Positions 52,952 to 62,136 are shown, counted from the stretch's first letter. The stretch is 64,000 bases of DNA from Sphingomonas tagetis (GCF_024211275.1 NZ_JAMLDX010000012.1:61855-125854), one strand, 5' to 3'. The notes: generated from the letters alone by a model not told the origin. Translations and numbers: made by a program.

Positions 52952-53983
52952 GTGGAAGCGGCACGTCATCATCCGGGGCCGGGGCGGGGTTACCGCCCTT
53001 CGCCGCCGTCGCGCGACGCGCTGGTGGCGTGGCCGGACGCGTTCGGCACGCGCTTCACGGTGTTCGTCGATACCGAGGAGGAGTTCGACTGGGGCAAGCC
53101 GCTGGCGCGCGAGAACCGCGCGACACAGGCGATGCGCGCGCTGCCCGAGATGCACCGCCTGTTCGCCGATCACGGGGTAGGGCCGGCCTATATGGTCGAT
53201 CATCCGATCGTGACCTGTCCGATGTCGGTCGATATCCTGAACCGGCTGCTCGAGGATGGCCGTTCGGCGATCGGGTCGCAGCTTCACCCTTGGGTCAATC
53301 CGCCGTTCGACGAGGACGTGACCCCGCTCAACAGCTTCGTCGGCAATTTGCCGCGCGAGCTGGAGGCGGCAAAGCTGGCTTCACTGACCAGCGCGATCGC
53401 ATCAGCCTTTGGCCGGCGGCCGGTGATGATGCGCACGGGGCGCTATGGCATCGGGCCGAACACGCTCGGGCTGCTCGCGGCGGAGGGCTATCGCGTCGAT
53501 ACGTCGATGCGCTCGGGCTATGTCTATTCGCACGAGGGCGGGCCGGATTTCACCGCGATCGGCAATCATGCGTTCCGCACCGGCAAGGGCGACCTCGTCG
53601 AGCTGCCGCTGACCACCATCTATACCGGGGCGCTCGGGCGCGGCGGGGTGCGGCTGTACCAGGCGCTCGGGCGGGTTCCCAAGGCGCGCGGCGTGGCCTC
53701 GCGGCTGGGGCTGATGACCAAGGTCGCGCTGACGCCGGAGGATATGCCGATCGCGGCGGCGCTGGAGGCGATCCGCGTCGCGGCGGGCGAGGGGGTGCGG
53801 CTGCTGATGTTCACCTATCACTCGCCCTCGGCCGCGCCGGGCTATACGCCCTATGTGCGCGATGCGGCGGAGTTGCGGGCGTTTCGCGACTGGTGGGAGC
53901 AAGCCTTCCGCCTGCTGGCGCAGCTTGGCGTGGCGCCGGCGTCGCATGACGAGATCCTCGCGGCGCTCGACCGGGCCAGCTGA
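52952..53983 (+). CDS. Polysaccharide deacetylase family protein
   Basis: A 343-residue protein with a NodB-like homology domain: FTVFVDTEEEFDWG (the TFD-like metal motif, here VDTEEEFD), the metal/substrate His in SQLHPWVNPPFDE, and MRTGRYGIGPNTLGLLAAEGYRVDTSMR, typical of the sphingomonad/WalW-type group. The catalytic end includes LLMFTYHSPSAAPGYTPYV. No signal peptide is evident. The GTG 52952 start is 10 bases after the histidine-kinase stop, so the two may be one operon. Likely acts in exopolysaccharide or wall modification. Confidence 0.8.
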   Translation: MEAARHHPGPGRGYRPSPPSRDALVAWPDAFGTRFTVFVDTEEEFDWGKPLARENRATQAMRALPEMHRLFADHGVGPAYMVDHPIVTCPMSVDILNRLLEDGRSAIGSQLHPWVNPPFDEDVTPLNSFVGNLPRELEAAKLASLTSAIASAFGRRPVMMRTGRYGIGPNTLGLLAAEGYRVDTSMRSGYVYSHEGGPDFTAIGNHAFRTGKGDLVELPLTTIYTGALGRGGVRLYQALGRVPKARGVASRLGLMTKVALTPEDMPIAAALEAIRVAAGEGVRLLMFTYHSPSAAPGYTPYVRDAAELRAFRDWWEQAFRLLAQLGVAPASHDEILAALDRAS

Positions 53984-54034
53984 CGCGACGCTTGCGGGGC
54001 GGGCGGATCGTCCCTAATCGCGTTCCACCGCTGG

Positions 54035-54111
54035 GGGCCTGTAGCTCAATTGGTTAGAGCTGGCCGCTCATAACGGCTAGGTTGCGGGTTCAAGTCCTGC
54101 CGGGCCCACCA
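54035..54111 (+). tRNA. tRNA with CAU anticodon, probably tRNA-Ile2 (lysidine type)
   Basis: A 77-base cloverleaf. Acceptor GGGCCTG pairs with the 3' CGGGCCC (one G-T pair), the D arm is GCTC/GAGC, the anticodon loop is CTCATAA and the T arm is GCGGGTTCAAGTCCTGC; the encoded CCA ends at 54111. A CAU anticodon belongs to initiator Met, elongator Met or Ile2. The GGGCCTG acceptor resembles alphaproteobacterial tRNA-Ile and not Met, and initiator features are absent, so Ile2 (decoding AUA after TilS modification) is preferred. Confidence 0.88.
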
Positions 54112-54137
54112 GCGGAACGCGACCGGAATACCGGGAT

Positions 54138-54223
54138 GCGGGCGTGGCGGAATGGTAGACGCAACGGACTTAAAATCCGTAGGGCCTTGGCCCATGGGGG
54201 TTCGAGTCCCCCCGCCCGTACCA
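54138..54223 (+). tRNA. tRNA-Leu (UAA)
   Basis: An 86-base class II tRNA. Acceptor GCGGGCG pairs with CGCCCGT, the anticodon loop is CTTAAAA (anticodon TAA), and a long variable arm (GGGCCTTGGCCC) is present; the CCA is encoded, ending at 54223. It lies at the left edge of the accessory region. The 3' half of such tRNA genes is a frequent integrase target, so it is a candidate attachment site. Confidence 0.95.
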
Positions 54224-54307
54224 GTCGTGGCCCTTTCTGTTGAACGATTCTGTGTAAACTTGTTCTCAGGATCGCTTCGCATTATATCTTCCGGAAAGGA
54301 GCTGAGC

Positions 54308-54691
54308 ATGGCGCAGGCGACGAAGATTCCGGCTCATGGCGCCGAGGCGTCGCGCGTGCTGACCGAAGCGGTCGCGCGGATCGCCGATCTGTGGCGCTTG
54401 TCGAACGCGCGGCTGGGAGCGATCATCGGCTTGTCGGCGCCCACCGCCTCGCGGCTGCGGGCCGGGAGCTATCGGCTGGAGGCGGGGAGCAAGCCGTTCG
54501 AGCTTTCCCAGCATCTGCTTCGCCTGTTCCGCTCGCTCGACAGCTGGCTGGGGCAGGATGACGAGGCGGTCTGTTCGTGGCTCGCCACGGTGAACCTCGA
54601 TCTGGGCGAACGGCCGATCGAGCTGCTGCCCACGGTCAGGGGCCTGTTGCGCACGAGCGATTATGTGGACGCCCTCCGCGCTCGCGTCTGA
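54308..54691 (+). CDS. Xre/MbcA/ParS-type antitoxin
   Basis: A 127-residue partner of the RES-domain toxin that follows. An N-terminal Xre-like helix-turn-helix (ARLGAIIGLSAPTASRLRAG, about 37-56) would bind the operon promoter, and a C-terminal MbcA/ParS region (RPIELLPTVRGLLRTSDYVDALRA, cut here) binds the toxin. GGAAAGGAGCTGAGC precedes the ATG. It overlaps the toxin ORF by 29 bases. It starts 85 bases after the tRNA-Leu gene. Confidence 0.85.
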   Translation: MAQATKIPAHGAEASRVLTEAVARIADLWRLSNARLGAIIGLSAPTASRLRAGSYRLEAGSKPFELSQHLLRLFRSLDSWLGQDDEAVCSWLATVNLDLGERPIELLPTVRGLLRTSDYVDALRARV

Positions 54692-55370
54692 AGCCGGTGC
54701 GTATCAGCGCCGGGTCATTCGCATCGTCGAAGCGCAGCATCGCATCTCGACCAACCGCCTCGCCGGCAGCGCCCCCGATCAGGAACTGCTGGAGGCGCTG
54801 GCCGACGAGGTGAAGCCGCTATTGCCCGGAAGCGCACGCAGCCTGCCGTGGTTGCTGGCGTCGCCGTTTCGCTATGGGCTGGGCCGCCCCTCGCGCTTTC
54901 GGGCTGCCGATGTGCTGCCGGGCATCTTCTACGCATCGGAGGATATCGAGACGGCGGTGACCGAGGCGGCCTATTGGCGGCTGGTGGCGTTCAGCCGCTC
55001 TCCGGGCTTTCAGCGGCCGCGCACGCCGACGCCGATGTCGGCCTTTTCGGTGACCGTGCAGGCATCCGCGGCGCTCGACCTGCTGTCCGGGCGGTTCGTC
55101 GAGGACGAGGCGTCGTGGACCGATCCGGCCGATTATACCGCGACGCAGGCGCTCGCGGCAAATGCGCGCGCGGCCGGCGTTCAAGTCATCCGGGCGCCAT
55201 CGGCGCGGCGGCGCGGCGGGGTGAATGCGGCGGTGCTCGATGCGAGCGCGTTGCGTCCGCCGCCCAGGCCGCATTCGAGCTGGGCGTTCCTCGCCACCGG
55301 CGACGGACTGCTTGCGACCCGCGAGATGAGCAACATGGCGATGCGGTTCACGCTGGAGTCGTTCGGCTAG
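54663..55370 (+). CDS. RES-domain toxin (NAD-degrading type)
   Basis: A 235-residue RES domain protein; characterised relatives are NAD+-depleting toxins of type II toxin-antitoxin systems. The domain's landmark residues are suggested by GIFYASEDIETAVTEAAYWR (about 87-106), where the R-E-S named residues are normally found, and by a Trp/Tyr-rich C-terminus ending MRFTLESFG. The toxin's coding start overlaps the antitoxin by 29 bases. It is the second gene of the pair and ends 190 bases before the integrase. Confidence 0.85.
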   Translation: MWTPSALASEAGAYQRRVIRIVEAQHRISTNRLAGSAPDQELLEALADEVKPLLPGSARSLPWLLASPFRYGLGRPSRFRAADVLPGIFYASEDIETAVTEAAYWRLVAFSRSPGFQRPRTPTPMSAFSVTVQASAALDLLSGRFVEDEASWTDPADYTATQALAANARAAGVQVIRAPSARRRGGVNAAVLDASALRPPPRPHSSWAFLATGDGLLATREMSNMAMRFTLESFG

Positions 55371-55512
55371 CCGCTGTCACGGCAACCGGCCCCGCATGCC
55401 GCTTCATATCCCATGCTGGCGAAATGGTCGGGGAGACAGGATGGGAAACTCGAAGCCGCTTGACAGAGAAATGCTCAGGAGTCGCGGTATTCTGCCGTTT
55501 ATTTGAAAACAG

Positions 55513-55536
55513 ACTGTATATTTTACTGTATATTTT
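55513..55536 (+). repeat. Tandem 12-bp repeat just upstream of the integrase
   Basis: ACTGTATATTTT occurs twice without a gap (55513-55524 and 55525-55536), in an otherwise GC-rich region, followed by GTAGC (55537-55541) and GCTAC (55548-55552), a short inverted repeat. It lies 26 bases before the ATG. It may be an operator or arm-type integrase site. Confidence 0.75.
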
Positions 55537-55561
55537 GTAGCGTTTGAGCTACCATACGGGC

Positions 55562-57304
55562 ATGAAAAATGCCGCTAATCGCTACCTTTGGTTTCGCCCC
55601 GAATCTCGCAACATCTGGTTCCGCATGGCGGTGCCGAGAGAGGTTCAGGGGCGCGTCGGCAGGAAGCCCATACTATGCTCTCTTGGCACCGCCGATCGCC
55701 GCCAAGCACTAATCTTGGCGGGCAAAAAGCGCGCCGAGCTGTTTGAAGAATGGGGGTTAATGCCGAAGGCGAAGGAGGCCGCCCCGGTAATCGATCCTGC
55801 GTCGCTTGGCGTGCGTATCGGCTTCGACGACATGATCGCGGCGATGGAAGAACGGCGGAAGGCATGGCCGGCCGATGACGCTGAATACGCGGTGCGTCTC
55901 GCCGAGCGCGAGGCCACGTTGCGGCGCCTCACACGACGCTTGCACGATGGCGATCTGTCGGAATGGGAGGCTGTCGCCGATCGTGCCATCGCCGGGCGCG
56001 AGCTTCCTTTTGAAAAGGGTAGCGAGGCTTACGCGGCGTTGGTGCAGGCGCTTGCAGAAGGCAGCATCGATGCCGTGGGAACATTCACCCGCCGTCATGG
56101 GGGCGAGCTAAACGCCGAGCCGCAATCAACCGTTGTTCAAGAGGCGAAGGCGAAGGAAGCCGCCAAGGCAAAGCCCGGTGAGACGATCATGGAATTGTTC
56201 GAGCGTTGGGCGTCCGAAGTGCTCGACAAGGGTGACAAGCGTGCGGATACCGTCAATCAGGACCGCAAGGTTATCCAGCAATTTGCGGCTTTCGTGGGCG
56301 TTGATCGGGACATGCGATCGATCAAGCCAGATGAGGTTTTCGAATATCGCGAAACTCTGCGCGCCCTGCCGCCCAAGTGGACGACGAAGCGGGAATTACG
56401 TGGTCTCCACATGCGAACTGCGGCGTCCAAGGCGCGGGAACTCGATCTGCCGAAGACCGCCTTCACGACCGTCAACAAGCACCTTTCAACGATCTCGCCG
56501 CTGTATCGGTGGCTCCGTGGACAGCCGAAATGGTCCGGCCTCGGGAATCCCTGCGATGGTCTGTTCTACGCCAAGGTGAAGGGGAAAAACGCTCGCCCGC
56601 CGTTCAGCACGGCGATGCTCAACCAAATCCTGACTTCGCCGCTGTTCACCGGGTTTCTAAGTGACGATCGCGAGCATGTGGCAGGCAACATGCGCGCCGA
56701 TGATTGGAGGAAGTGGATTCCCTTGGTGGCGATGTTCACCGGTGCCCGCATTGGCGAGATTGCGCAACTCCGCATCGGTGACGTGAACCGGCAGCATGGC
56801 GTATGGTTCGTCCATATCCGGCATGAAGAAGGGGAAGGGCTTACGACGAAAAGCGGCAAGAGCCGGTTCGCCGCAGTCCATTCGATGCTTGGGCGCATAG
56901 GCTTCCTCGACTTCCACGCACGGCGTCTCAAAGCCGCTGGCGGCGATCTCAGCGCGCCATTGTTCCCCGAATTGGAGCCGAACGCGCGCGGGCAAATTAG
57001 CGGCACGCCGTCGCGGTGGTGGCGGGATTACCTTTCGGCGATCGGCGTGAAGGACGGCGCGGACGGGTATGGGGCGCATAGCTTCCGGCACACGCTCGCC
57101 GACCGCCTGCGGGACGAAGCTGACTTGCTCGATGACAAGATCGCGGTGGTTCTCGGGCACAGCATCAAAACCACAACTTCCGGCTATGGCACCGTGCCCC
57201 AAGGCACTGTCCCGATGTTCAAGGCATGGATGGAAGCGGTGCGGTTCGAAGGGGTCGATTTTACGCATCTGATCGCCGACGCGGATGCGCTCAAGGTTGT
57301 CTGA
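55562..57304 (+). CDS. Tyrosine-type site-specific integrase
   Basis: A 580-residue recombinase that integrates and excises the prophage. The N-terminal half has an RWLF-type DNA-binding part (MKNAANRYLWFRPESRNIWFR, cut here) and a long helical spacer with core-binding domain features (about 210-330). The catalytic domain shows Arg396 (TGARIGEI), His506-x-x-Arg509 (HSFRHTLADR), His533 (LGHSIK) and the nucleophile Tyr542 (TSGYG). ATG 55562 was chosen; a TTG at 55544 is possible. Base composition is lower in GC than neighbouring host genes. Confidence 0.92.
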   Translation: MKNAANRYLWFRPESRNIWFRMAVPREVQGRVGRKPILCSLGTADRRQALILAGKKRAELFEEWGLMPKAKEAAPVIDPASLGVRIGFDDMIAAMEERRKAWPADDAEYAVRLAEREATLRRLTRRLHDGDLSEWEAVADRAIAGRELPFEKGSEAYAALVQALAEGSIDAVGTFTRRHGGELNAEPQSTVVQEAKAKEAAKAKPGETIMELFERWASEVLDKGDKRADTVNQDRKVIQQFAAFVGVDRDMRSIKPDEVFEYRETLRALPPKWTTKRELRGLHMRTAASKARELDLPKTAFTTVNKHLSTISPLYRWLRGQPKWSGLGNPCDGLFYAKVKGKNARPPFSTAMLNQILTSPLFTGFLSDDREHVAGNMRADDWRKWIPLVAMFTGARIGEIAQLRIGDVNRQHGVWFVHIRHEEGEGLTTKSGKSRFAAVHSMLGRIGFLDFHARRLKAAGGDLSAPLFPELEPNARGQISGTPSRWWRDYLSAIGVKDGADGYGAHSFRHTLADRLRDEADLLDDKIAVVLGHSIKTTTSGYGTVPQGTVPMFKAWMEAVRFEGVDFTHLIADADALKVV

Positions 57305-57929
57305 GAGAGGGGAGGGGAACGCCGTTCTGGCGCACGCCGCGCGGGTTCCGGTCAAAACCGTTTGCCCCTTCGGGGTGCGCGTGTGCGTGTATATAATAAC
57401 AAACTAAATATAAGATTCTTAGATTCAAGATTCAGATTCAAAATTTCCATTAACGTTGTTCTTCTTCGAAGAACGGACTGCGTCTCGTTTTTTGACAATT
57501 TTGGGAATGAGGTTTCGTTCAAGCTCTCGGCGTGGTCATGCAACCTCACGTTGGACCGCAAGCCTGTGGAGTGCAGGGATTAGCCTCCATTCTGCCCCCG
57601 GCGTGTCCCATGGTCCCGCAAAAAGTTCGATTTTTCTTGCTCGTCTCCGCGATGTCTGGTATTCTTTGCGAAATTGAAAACGATTGATGGCGTTACCATC
57701 CCTCACCCCGGAGGCTAACGGGAGGTTTGCGGCGATCACCTTAAGCGCGCGCTCTCGGAAATTATTGGGCCGCTAGGCGCGTAGCGCCGTTAGGCAGCAA
57801 CACACATCGATTGGACCCTATGCGGTCCCGCCCAATCAACGGGCCGTCTAAGCCGGACGCAAACGGCGAACCGCTTTCCACCGTCTCAGGTGACGCAGCG
57901 CTTCCCAACCCCTCATCTGGTGTGTTTTC
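57305..57929. other. AT-rich intergenic region between the integrase and terminase
   Basis: About 625 bases without a convincing gene. The stretch 57380-57460 is strongly AT-rich. It holds four AGATTC hexamers (57413, 57421, 57428, 57434) and a 12-bp perfect palindrome TTCTTCGAAGAA (57462-57473). Short ORFs on both strands here have no recognised features. It could hold an attachment site, operators, a replication or packaging signal, or an unannotated small RNA. Confidence 0.55.
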
Positions 57930-59621
57930 TTGTCCGCTTCCGCCGCCACGTCCAAGCCGAGTCTTGCCGCGTCGATCGCCTCATGGCGCGACGGCAGCGA
58001 CGGCTTTTTCCGCTTTCTGGCGGACGTGCAGCCGCGCGTCCCGAGTGGCACCGGCGGGTTCATCCCCTTTAACCCCGGCCCCATTGAACGCGCCGAGATC
58101 GTCAAGGCGCTGGACGGCACCGGCGTTTCGATCGCCATCTTCTGTTGGCCTCGGAGGCATGGGAAAACTCTCACTAGCGCCATGATCCTCGTGTGGCGTT
58201 TCCTGACTCGCACCGCCGAGAACATCGCAGTTGTCGCCAATTCGGAACGACAGGTGGTCGATACCGCGTTCCGCACGATCCGGCAGACTTTCGAGCACAC
58301 GCCGCTGCTCAAGCAACTTGTGGCAACCGGCACGATCAAGGTGGGCGCCGACCGCATTGAGCTGCCGAGCACTGGCAGCGTCATTCAAGCCTTCAGCTCG
58401 AACCCCTCTGCGCTTTGGGGCAAAAAGCTCAGCGCCGCACAAATCTCGGAAATTCACGCCGCTAAGAACGGCGGCGATGATGTGTTCGAAGCCCTCGCCG
58501 GCTCGCTGCTCGACACGACCGGCTCGCTGCTGCTGATCGACTCCACGGTCGCGCCCAAGAGTTCCAAACTGTGGGAGCTGTATCAGGCCGCGACCCATGC
58601 GACCGACCCCGATACGTCGATCGCGTTCAGCCACATTCAATATACCGATCTGGACGACGCATGCGCCAAGTCGCCGGCATGGATTGCGCCCGCGAAGCTG
58701 CGCTCCCTCGCTCGCCAGATGCTCCCGCACAAGTTCGCCTTGCTGCACCTCAACCGCTGGGGTGACGCCGCGAACCTGCTGTTTCCCGCCGCCGTGCTCG
58801 ACCCTTGCCTTGAGGCTTACCCCCTCGTTCTCGATGCATTGGCGGCGGGTTCCGCGTCGATCGTTGGCGGTGGCCTCGACCGAGCTTTCGGCGGCACCGT
58901 CCGGGGCGATAAAACGGCAACGGCATGCGTCGCGAAGATCGCGATCGACGACGAAGAGCACATCTACGTGCTCGATGCGGAGTCGGTGCCGTTCAGCCGC
59001 ATGGCCGGCATCAAGAACCGGCTCGATGGTTATCATGGCGCACACGGCATGAAGCGGTTGGTGCTCGAATCCTACGGTGCGCAGGATATCGCCGATTGGG
59101 CTGGCACGCGCCCCTACAGTGCGGGCACTGAGGTAGTGCATCCCTCGCGCCGCACGAAGTATGCGGCGTTCCTGGCGCTCTATCAGGCCGCCGCCGAATG
59201 CCGCCTGCACATCCACCCCAAATTCCGTGAGCTGATCGCCGAGCTGCGCGCCTTCGAAGTCCACGAAGACGGCAAGGCCACCGATGGCGAAGCGGCTGTC
59301 CCGAAATTCAGTCACCCGCGCGGCGGGCATGACGACTTCGTTCATGCGCTGGCATGGGCGGTCTATTCGCTGCGCTCTGTCACCCTGAACCCCTACGAGA
59401 TAGCCGGCGTCAACTGCACCGGCATCGGTGCCAGCATCACGCACTGCGCGTTGAACGGCGGCGAGCACGTCCCGCCCTGCGCCGACGCATGCCGTTCAAT
59501 GGGCGAGGCTCGCCAGCTCCACGGTGCTTACCTCGCACGCTCGCCGCTGGTCCCGCTCGACCTCGCCCCCTTCATCATAAGCAAGCTGCGCAACACCGGC
59601 GCGCACACGCTGCCCCGGTAA
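57930..59621 (+). CDS. Phage terminase large subunit
   Basis: ATP-driven motor and nuclease that packages phage DNA into the head. The 563-residue protein has a Walker-A-like FCWPRRHGKT (about residues 75-84), a Walker-B-like LLLIDST, and nuclease-type acidic residues in GGLDRAFGGTVRGDKTA and HDDFVHALAWAVYS. The start is TTG 57930, the first in-frame start after a stop; no good ribosome site precedes it. No small-terminase gene was recognised upstream. The final 80 residues have a Cys-rich tail (CRSMGEAR). Confidence 0.85.
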   Translation: MSASAATSKPSLAASIASWRDGSDGFFRFLADVQPRVPSGTGGFIPFNPGPIERAEIVKALDGTGVSIAIFCWPRRHGKTLTSAMILVWRFLTRTAENIAVVANSERQVVDTAFRTIRQTFEHTPLLKQLVATGTIKVGADRIELPSTGSVIQAFSSNPSALWGKKLSAAQISEIHAAKNGGDDVFEALAGSLLDTTGSLLLIDSTVAPKSSKLWELYQAATHATDPDTSIAFSHIQYTDLDDACAKSPAWIAPAKLRSLARQMLPHKFALLHLNRWGDAANLLFPAAVLDPCLEAYPLVLDALAAGSASIVGGGLDRAFGGTVRGDKTATACVAKIAIDDEEHIYVLDAESVPFSRMAGIKNRLDGYHGAHGMKRLVLESYGAQDIADWAGTRPYSAGTEVVHPSRRTKYAAFLALYQAAAECRLHIHPKFRELIAELRAFEVHEDGKATDGEAAVPKFSHPRGGHDDFVHALAWAVYSLRSVTLNPYEIAGVNCTGIGASITHCALNGGEHVPPCADACRSMGEARQLHGAYLARSPLVPLDLAPFIISKLRNTGAHTLPR

Positions 59622-59632
59622 CGGAGAGAATT

Positions 59633-60949
59633 TTGCTCGGCTTCCCCCGCCACCTCACGACCGATGTTGTTCGCATCGCCGCCGCGTCTCGCGCTCGCAA
59701 AAACGATACGGCGCGGCGCCTGTCCTACTATTGGGACCGGCAACAGGACGCGACGTATCGGCTGATCGCGCAGCGATTTAGCAAGCCCGAACAATTCCGC
59801 ATCTTCAGCGTCAACATGGTTCGCGCCGTGGCAGACAAGCGCGCCAGCACCTACCGCATGCCGCCCCGCCGCACCTTCACCGGCATCGATCAGGCAACCG
59901 GTGACGCGCTCTACAAGGCGATGAATGCCGATGCCGTGCTCAAGAAGGCCAGCCGCTATCTTGAGGTTTGCAAAACGGTCGCGCTTCAAGTCGGCTGGAA
60001 CGAAGCAACCGGCACGCCCACGCTTAACGTGCTCACGCCGAACGTGCTGGATGTGGTTTGCACCAATCCCGAGCATCCCGAGCGCATCATTGTCACTTAC
60101 CCCGGAGAGCGTGCCGAAGACACGACCTTTGCGGACTGGACGCCCAACGGCTTCCGGCTGCTGAACCATCGCGGCGCGGCAAAACCGGTGCCGGGGAATC
60201 CCGGTGCTACCAACCCCTATGGTGTGTTGCCGTTCGTTCCGTGGTTCGATCGGCTTCCCGATGACTCGTTCTGGCTGCCGGGCGGTGACGACCTGTTCGC
60301 CGCTCAGGATGCGGTCAACGTCGCGCTGGCGTCGCTCTGGCGTGCGGTCGAGCTGCACTCGCATGGGCAAGCATGGGCTTCCGGCATCTCGGCAAATGAA
60401 GTTCTGCAATTCGGCCCCGACCGTGCCGTCGCGCTGCCACAAGGCGGACAATTCGGCTTCGCGGCCCCCAACGCTCCTATCGCATCGATCCTCTCGGCGA
60501 TCGAGTTCGTCATGCGGCAAACCGCCGCGACGCACGGTGTCGGCAGCGATGTTTTCGACCTCTCCAAGGTCGCAGAATCCGGCTCGGCGAAGCATGCGGG
60601 CCGGCTCGACCTAAAGGAAGTGCGGCAGGACCAGATTGCACAGGCGCGCACGATGGAAGCGCGGTTGTTCGAAGTGCTGCGCGCCGTGGTCAATACGCAT
60701 CGTCCCGGCACCATCGCCGAAGACGCGACGGTGGGCGTCGATTTCGCGGAGCAACAGGATCAGCTCAGCGAGGCCGAAGCGCTCGAAAACGCCCGAACCA
60801 AAAGCGAGTTGGGTGTGTGGTCGCCGGTCGATGTTCTGATGAACACGAACCCTGACGGCTTCCCCGACCGCGAGTCCGCATTCCGCGAGCTGCAACGCCG
60901 CCGCAACGAAGCCGCTGAGTTGGCGGCACCCCAACGAGAGGTAGCATAA
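59633..60949 (+). CDS. Phage portal protein
   Basis: The ring through which DNA enters and leaves the head. The 438-residue protein resembles SPP1 gp6-type portals: the N-terminal helices (RRLSYYWDRQQDATYRLIAQRF, cut here), FSVNMVRAVADKRASTYRMP, and a C-terminal helix-rich part. The start is TTG 59633, preceded by CGGAGAG with 7-base spacing; longer in-frame readings overlap the terminase. Its stop overlaps the next ATG (TAATG). Confidence 0.82.
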   Translation: MLGFPRHLTTDVVRIAAASRARKNDTARRLSYYWDRQQDATYRLIAQRFSKPEQFRIFSVNMVRAVADKRASTYRMPPRRTFTGIDQATGDALYKAMNADAVLKKASRYLEVCKTVALQVGWNEATGTPTLNVLTPNVLDVVCTNPEHPERIIVTYPGERAEDTTFADWTPNGFRLLNHRGAAKPVPGNPGATNPYGVLPFVPWFDRLPDDSFWLPGGDDLFAAQDAVNVALASLWRAVELHSHGQAWASGISANEVLQFGPDRAVALPQGGQFGFAAPNAPIASILSAIEFVMRQTAATHGVGSDVFDLSKVAESGSAKHAGRLDLKEVRQDQIAQARTMEARLFEVLRAVVNTHRPGTIAEDATVGVDFAEQQDQLSEAEALENARTKSELGVWSPVDVLMNTNPDGFPDRESAFRELQRRRNEAAELAAPQREVA

Positions 60950-61203
60950 TGACCGACGAAACCAAGCCGCCCCCGGCACCCGAATTGGAAATCCCGGCGA
61001 TCGATCACGCCGGCGAGCTGGCGGCGATCAAAGGTCAGCTCGCGACGCTGCTCGCCCAACTTGCCGAGCTGAACGAAGCCAAGGCGACAGCCCCCGCTCC
61101 GGTCCCGGCCACCGACACGCCACCGCCGGCGATAACGCCGAAGGCCCCCGATACGTCCGCCCTGCCAGTCTATGCGCGCTTGGCAGCCGGATACTCGAAG
61201 TAA
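60949..61203 (+). CDS. Small phage protein, possible scaffold or head assembly factor
   Basis: An 84-residue, Pro/Ala-rich protein with a helical middle (GELAAIKGQLATLLAQLAEL, a likely coiled coil) between disordered ends. Its place between portal and major capsid genes is where scaffolding proteins are encoded. No family is recognised. ATG overlaps the portal stop. Confidence 0.6.
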   Translation: MTDETKPPPAPELEIPAIDHAGELAAIKGQLATLLAQLAELNEAKATAPAPVPATDTPPPAITPKAPDTSALPVYARLAAGYSK

Positions 61204-61236
61204 CGCGCACGAACCCCCGAGAGGATATTTCAAGTA

Positions 61237-62136
61237 ATGTTGACGCAGACCGAATGGGCGAAGCTGAACCCCGACGCGCTTCAGAGCGGCGTTGTGGAGA
61301 TTTTCGCCAGCACCAACCCCATCATGCAATACATGCCGTTCCAGAACATCGCCGGCGCGGCGTATGTCTATAACCGCGAACAGACCCTTCCCGGCATCGC
61401 GTTTCGTGGCATCAACGAGTCCTATGACGAATCCACCGGCGTCATCAATCAGCTCGCCGACCCGCTCAAGATTCTCGGCGGCGATCTGGACGTGGACGCC
61501 GCACTGATCGCGTGGAGCACCGGCGCTAACGATACCCGCGCCGTGCATGACGCTATGAAGGTCAAGGCGCTCTCGCTCTCGCACCTCAAAACCGTGTTCG
61601 ATGGCGATGCGACGGCCAACGTCAAAGAGTTCGATGGCCTGAACACTCGCCTCACCGGGGGGCAGGTCATCAGCGCCGGCACCAATGGCGGCACGCTGAC
61701 GTTCGCGATGCTGGACGACCTCGTTGACGCGGTTTCTGGCACGCCGTCGCTGCTGCTCATGAACAAGAAGCTGCGCCAGCAAGTGCGTGCGATGGCGCGC
61801 AACATCGGTGCGCTCACGATCGCAAAGGATGATCTCGGTCGCGAAGTAGATATGTATTACGGCGTGCCGTTCGGCATTGTGGAGGACGACGCGCAGGGCA
61901 CCGTAATCCTCGGTTTCGATGAAACGCAGGGCACCGCGAACAATACGGCGAGCATCTATGCCGTCCGCTTCGGGGCCGACGGCATGTTCGGTGCGCAGAC
62001 TGCGCCGATCAGCGTTCGCGATCTCGGGGAGCTTCAGAGCAAGCCGGCATTCCGCACCCGCGTCGAGCACTACAATACGATCGTGCTGGAACATCCCAAG
62101 TGCGCAGCCCGCCTCAAGGGCGTGAAGCTCGCCTAA
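61237..62136 (+). CDS. Phage major capsid protein (HK97-like fold)
   Basis: A 299-residue shell protein. Landmarks are the N-terminal arm (MLTQTEWAKLNPDALQSGVVE, cut here), a glycine-rich domain with GGDLDVDAALIAW, and a P-domain-like FDGLNTRL...TFAMLDDLVDAV region, ending in CAARLKGVKLA. Family by context and overall pattern. No head protease gene is adjacent. GAGAGGA precedes the ATG. Confidence 0.82.
   Translation: MLTQTEWAKLNPDALQSGVVEIFASTNPIMQYMPFQNIAGAAYVYNREQTLPGIAFRGINESYDESTGVINQLADPLKILGGDLDVDAALIAWSTGANDTRAVHDAMKVKALSLSHLKTVFDGDATANVKEFDGLNTRLTGGQVISAGTNGGTLTFAMLDDLVDAVSGTPSLLLMNKKLRQQVRAMARNIGALTIAKDDLGREVDMYYGVPFGIVEDDAQGTVILGFDETQGTANNTASIYAVRFGADGMFGAQTAPISVRDLGELQSKPAFRTRVEHYNTIVLEHPKCAARLKGVKLA

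Noticed and set aside
54035..54111. First tRNA as elongator Met or initiator Met
   Set aside because: The anticodon CAU allows it, but the acceptor GGGCCTG and body resemble alphaproteobacterial Ile tRNA; Ile2 is preferred.
57352..57739. Two short minus-strand frames in the AT-rich gap (57352-57561 and 57536-57739)
   Set aside because: They lack good start signals and known motifs. The region has repeats and a palindrome that look regulatory.
57811..58185. Plus-strand open frame overlapping the terminase start
   Set aside because: Only the first about 40 residues look gene-like and most of the frame lies inside the terminase gene in a different frame. It could be the true N-terminus of the terminase if there is a frameshift, but I see no proof.
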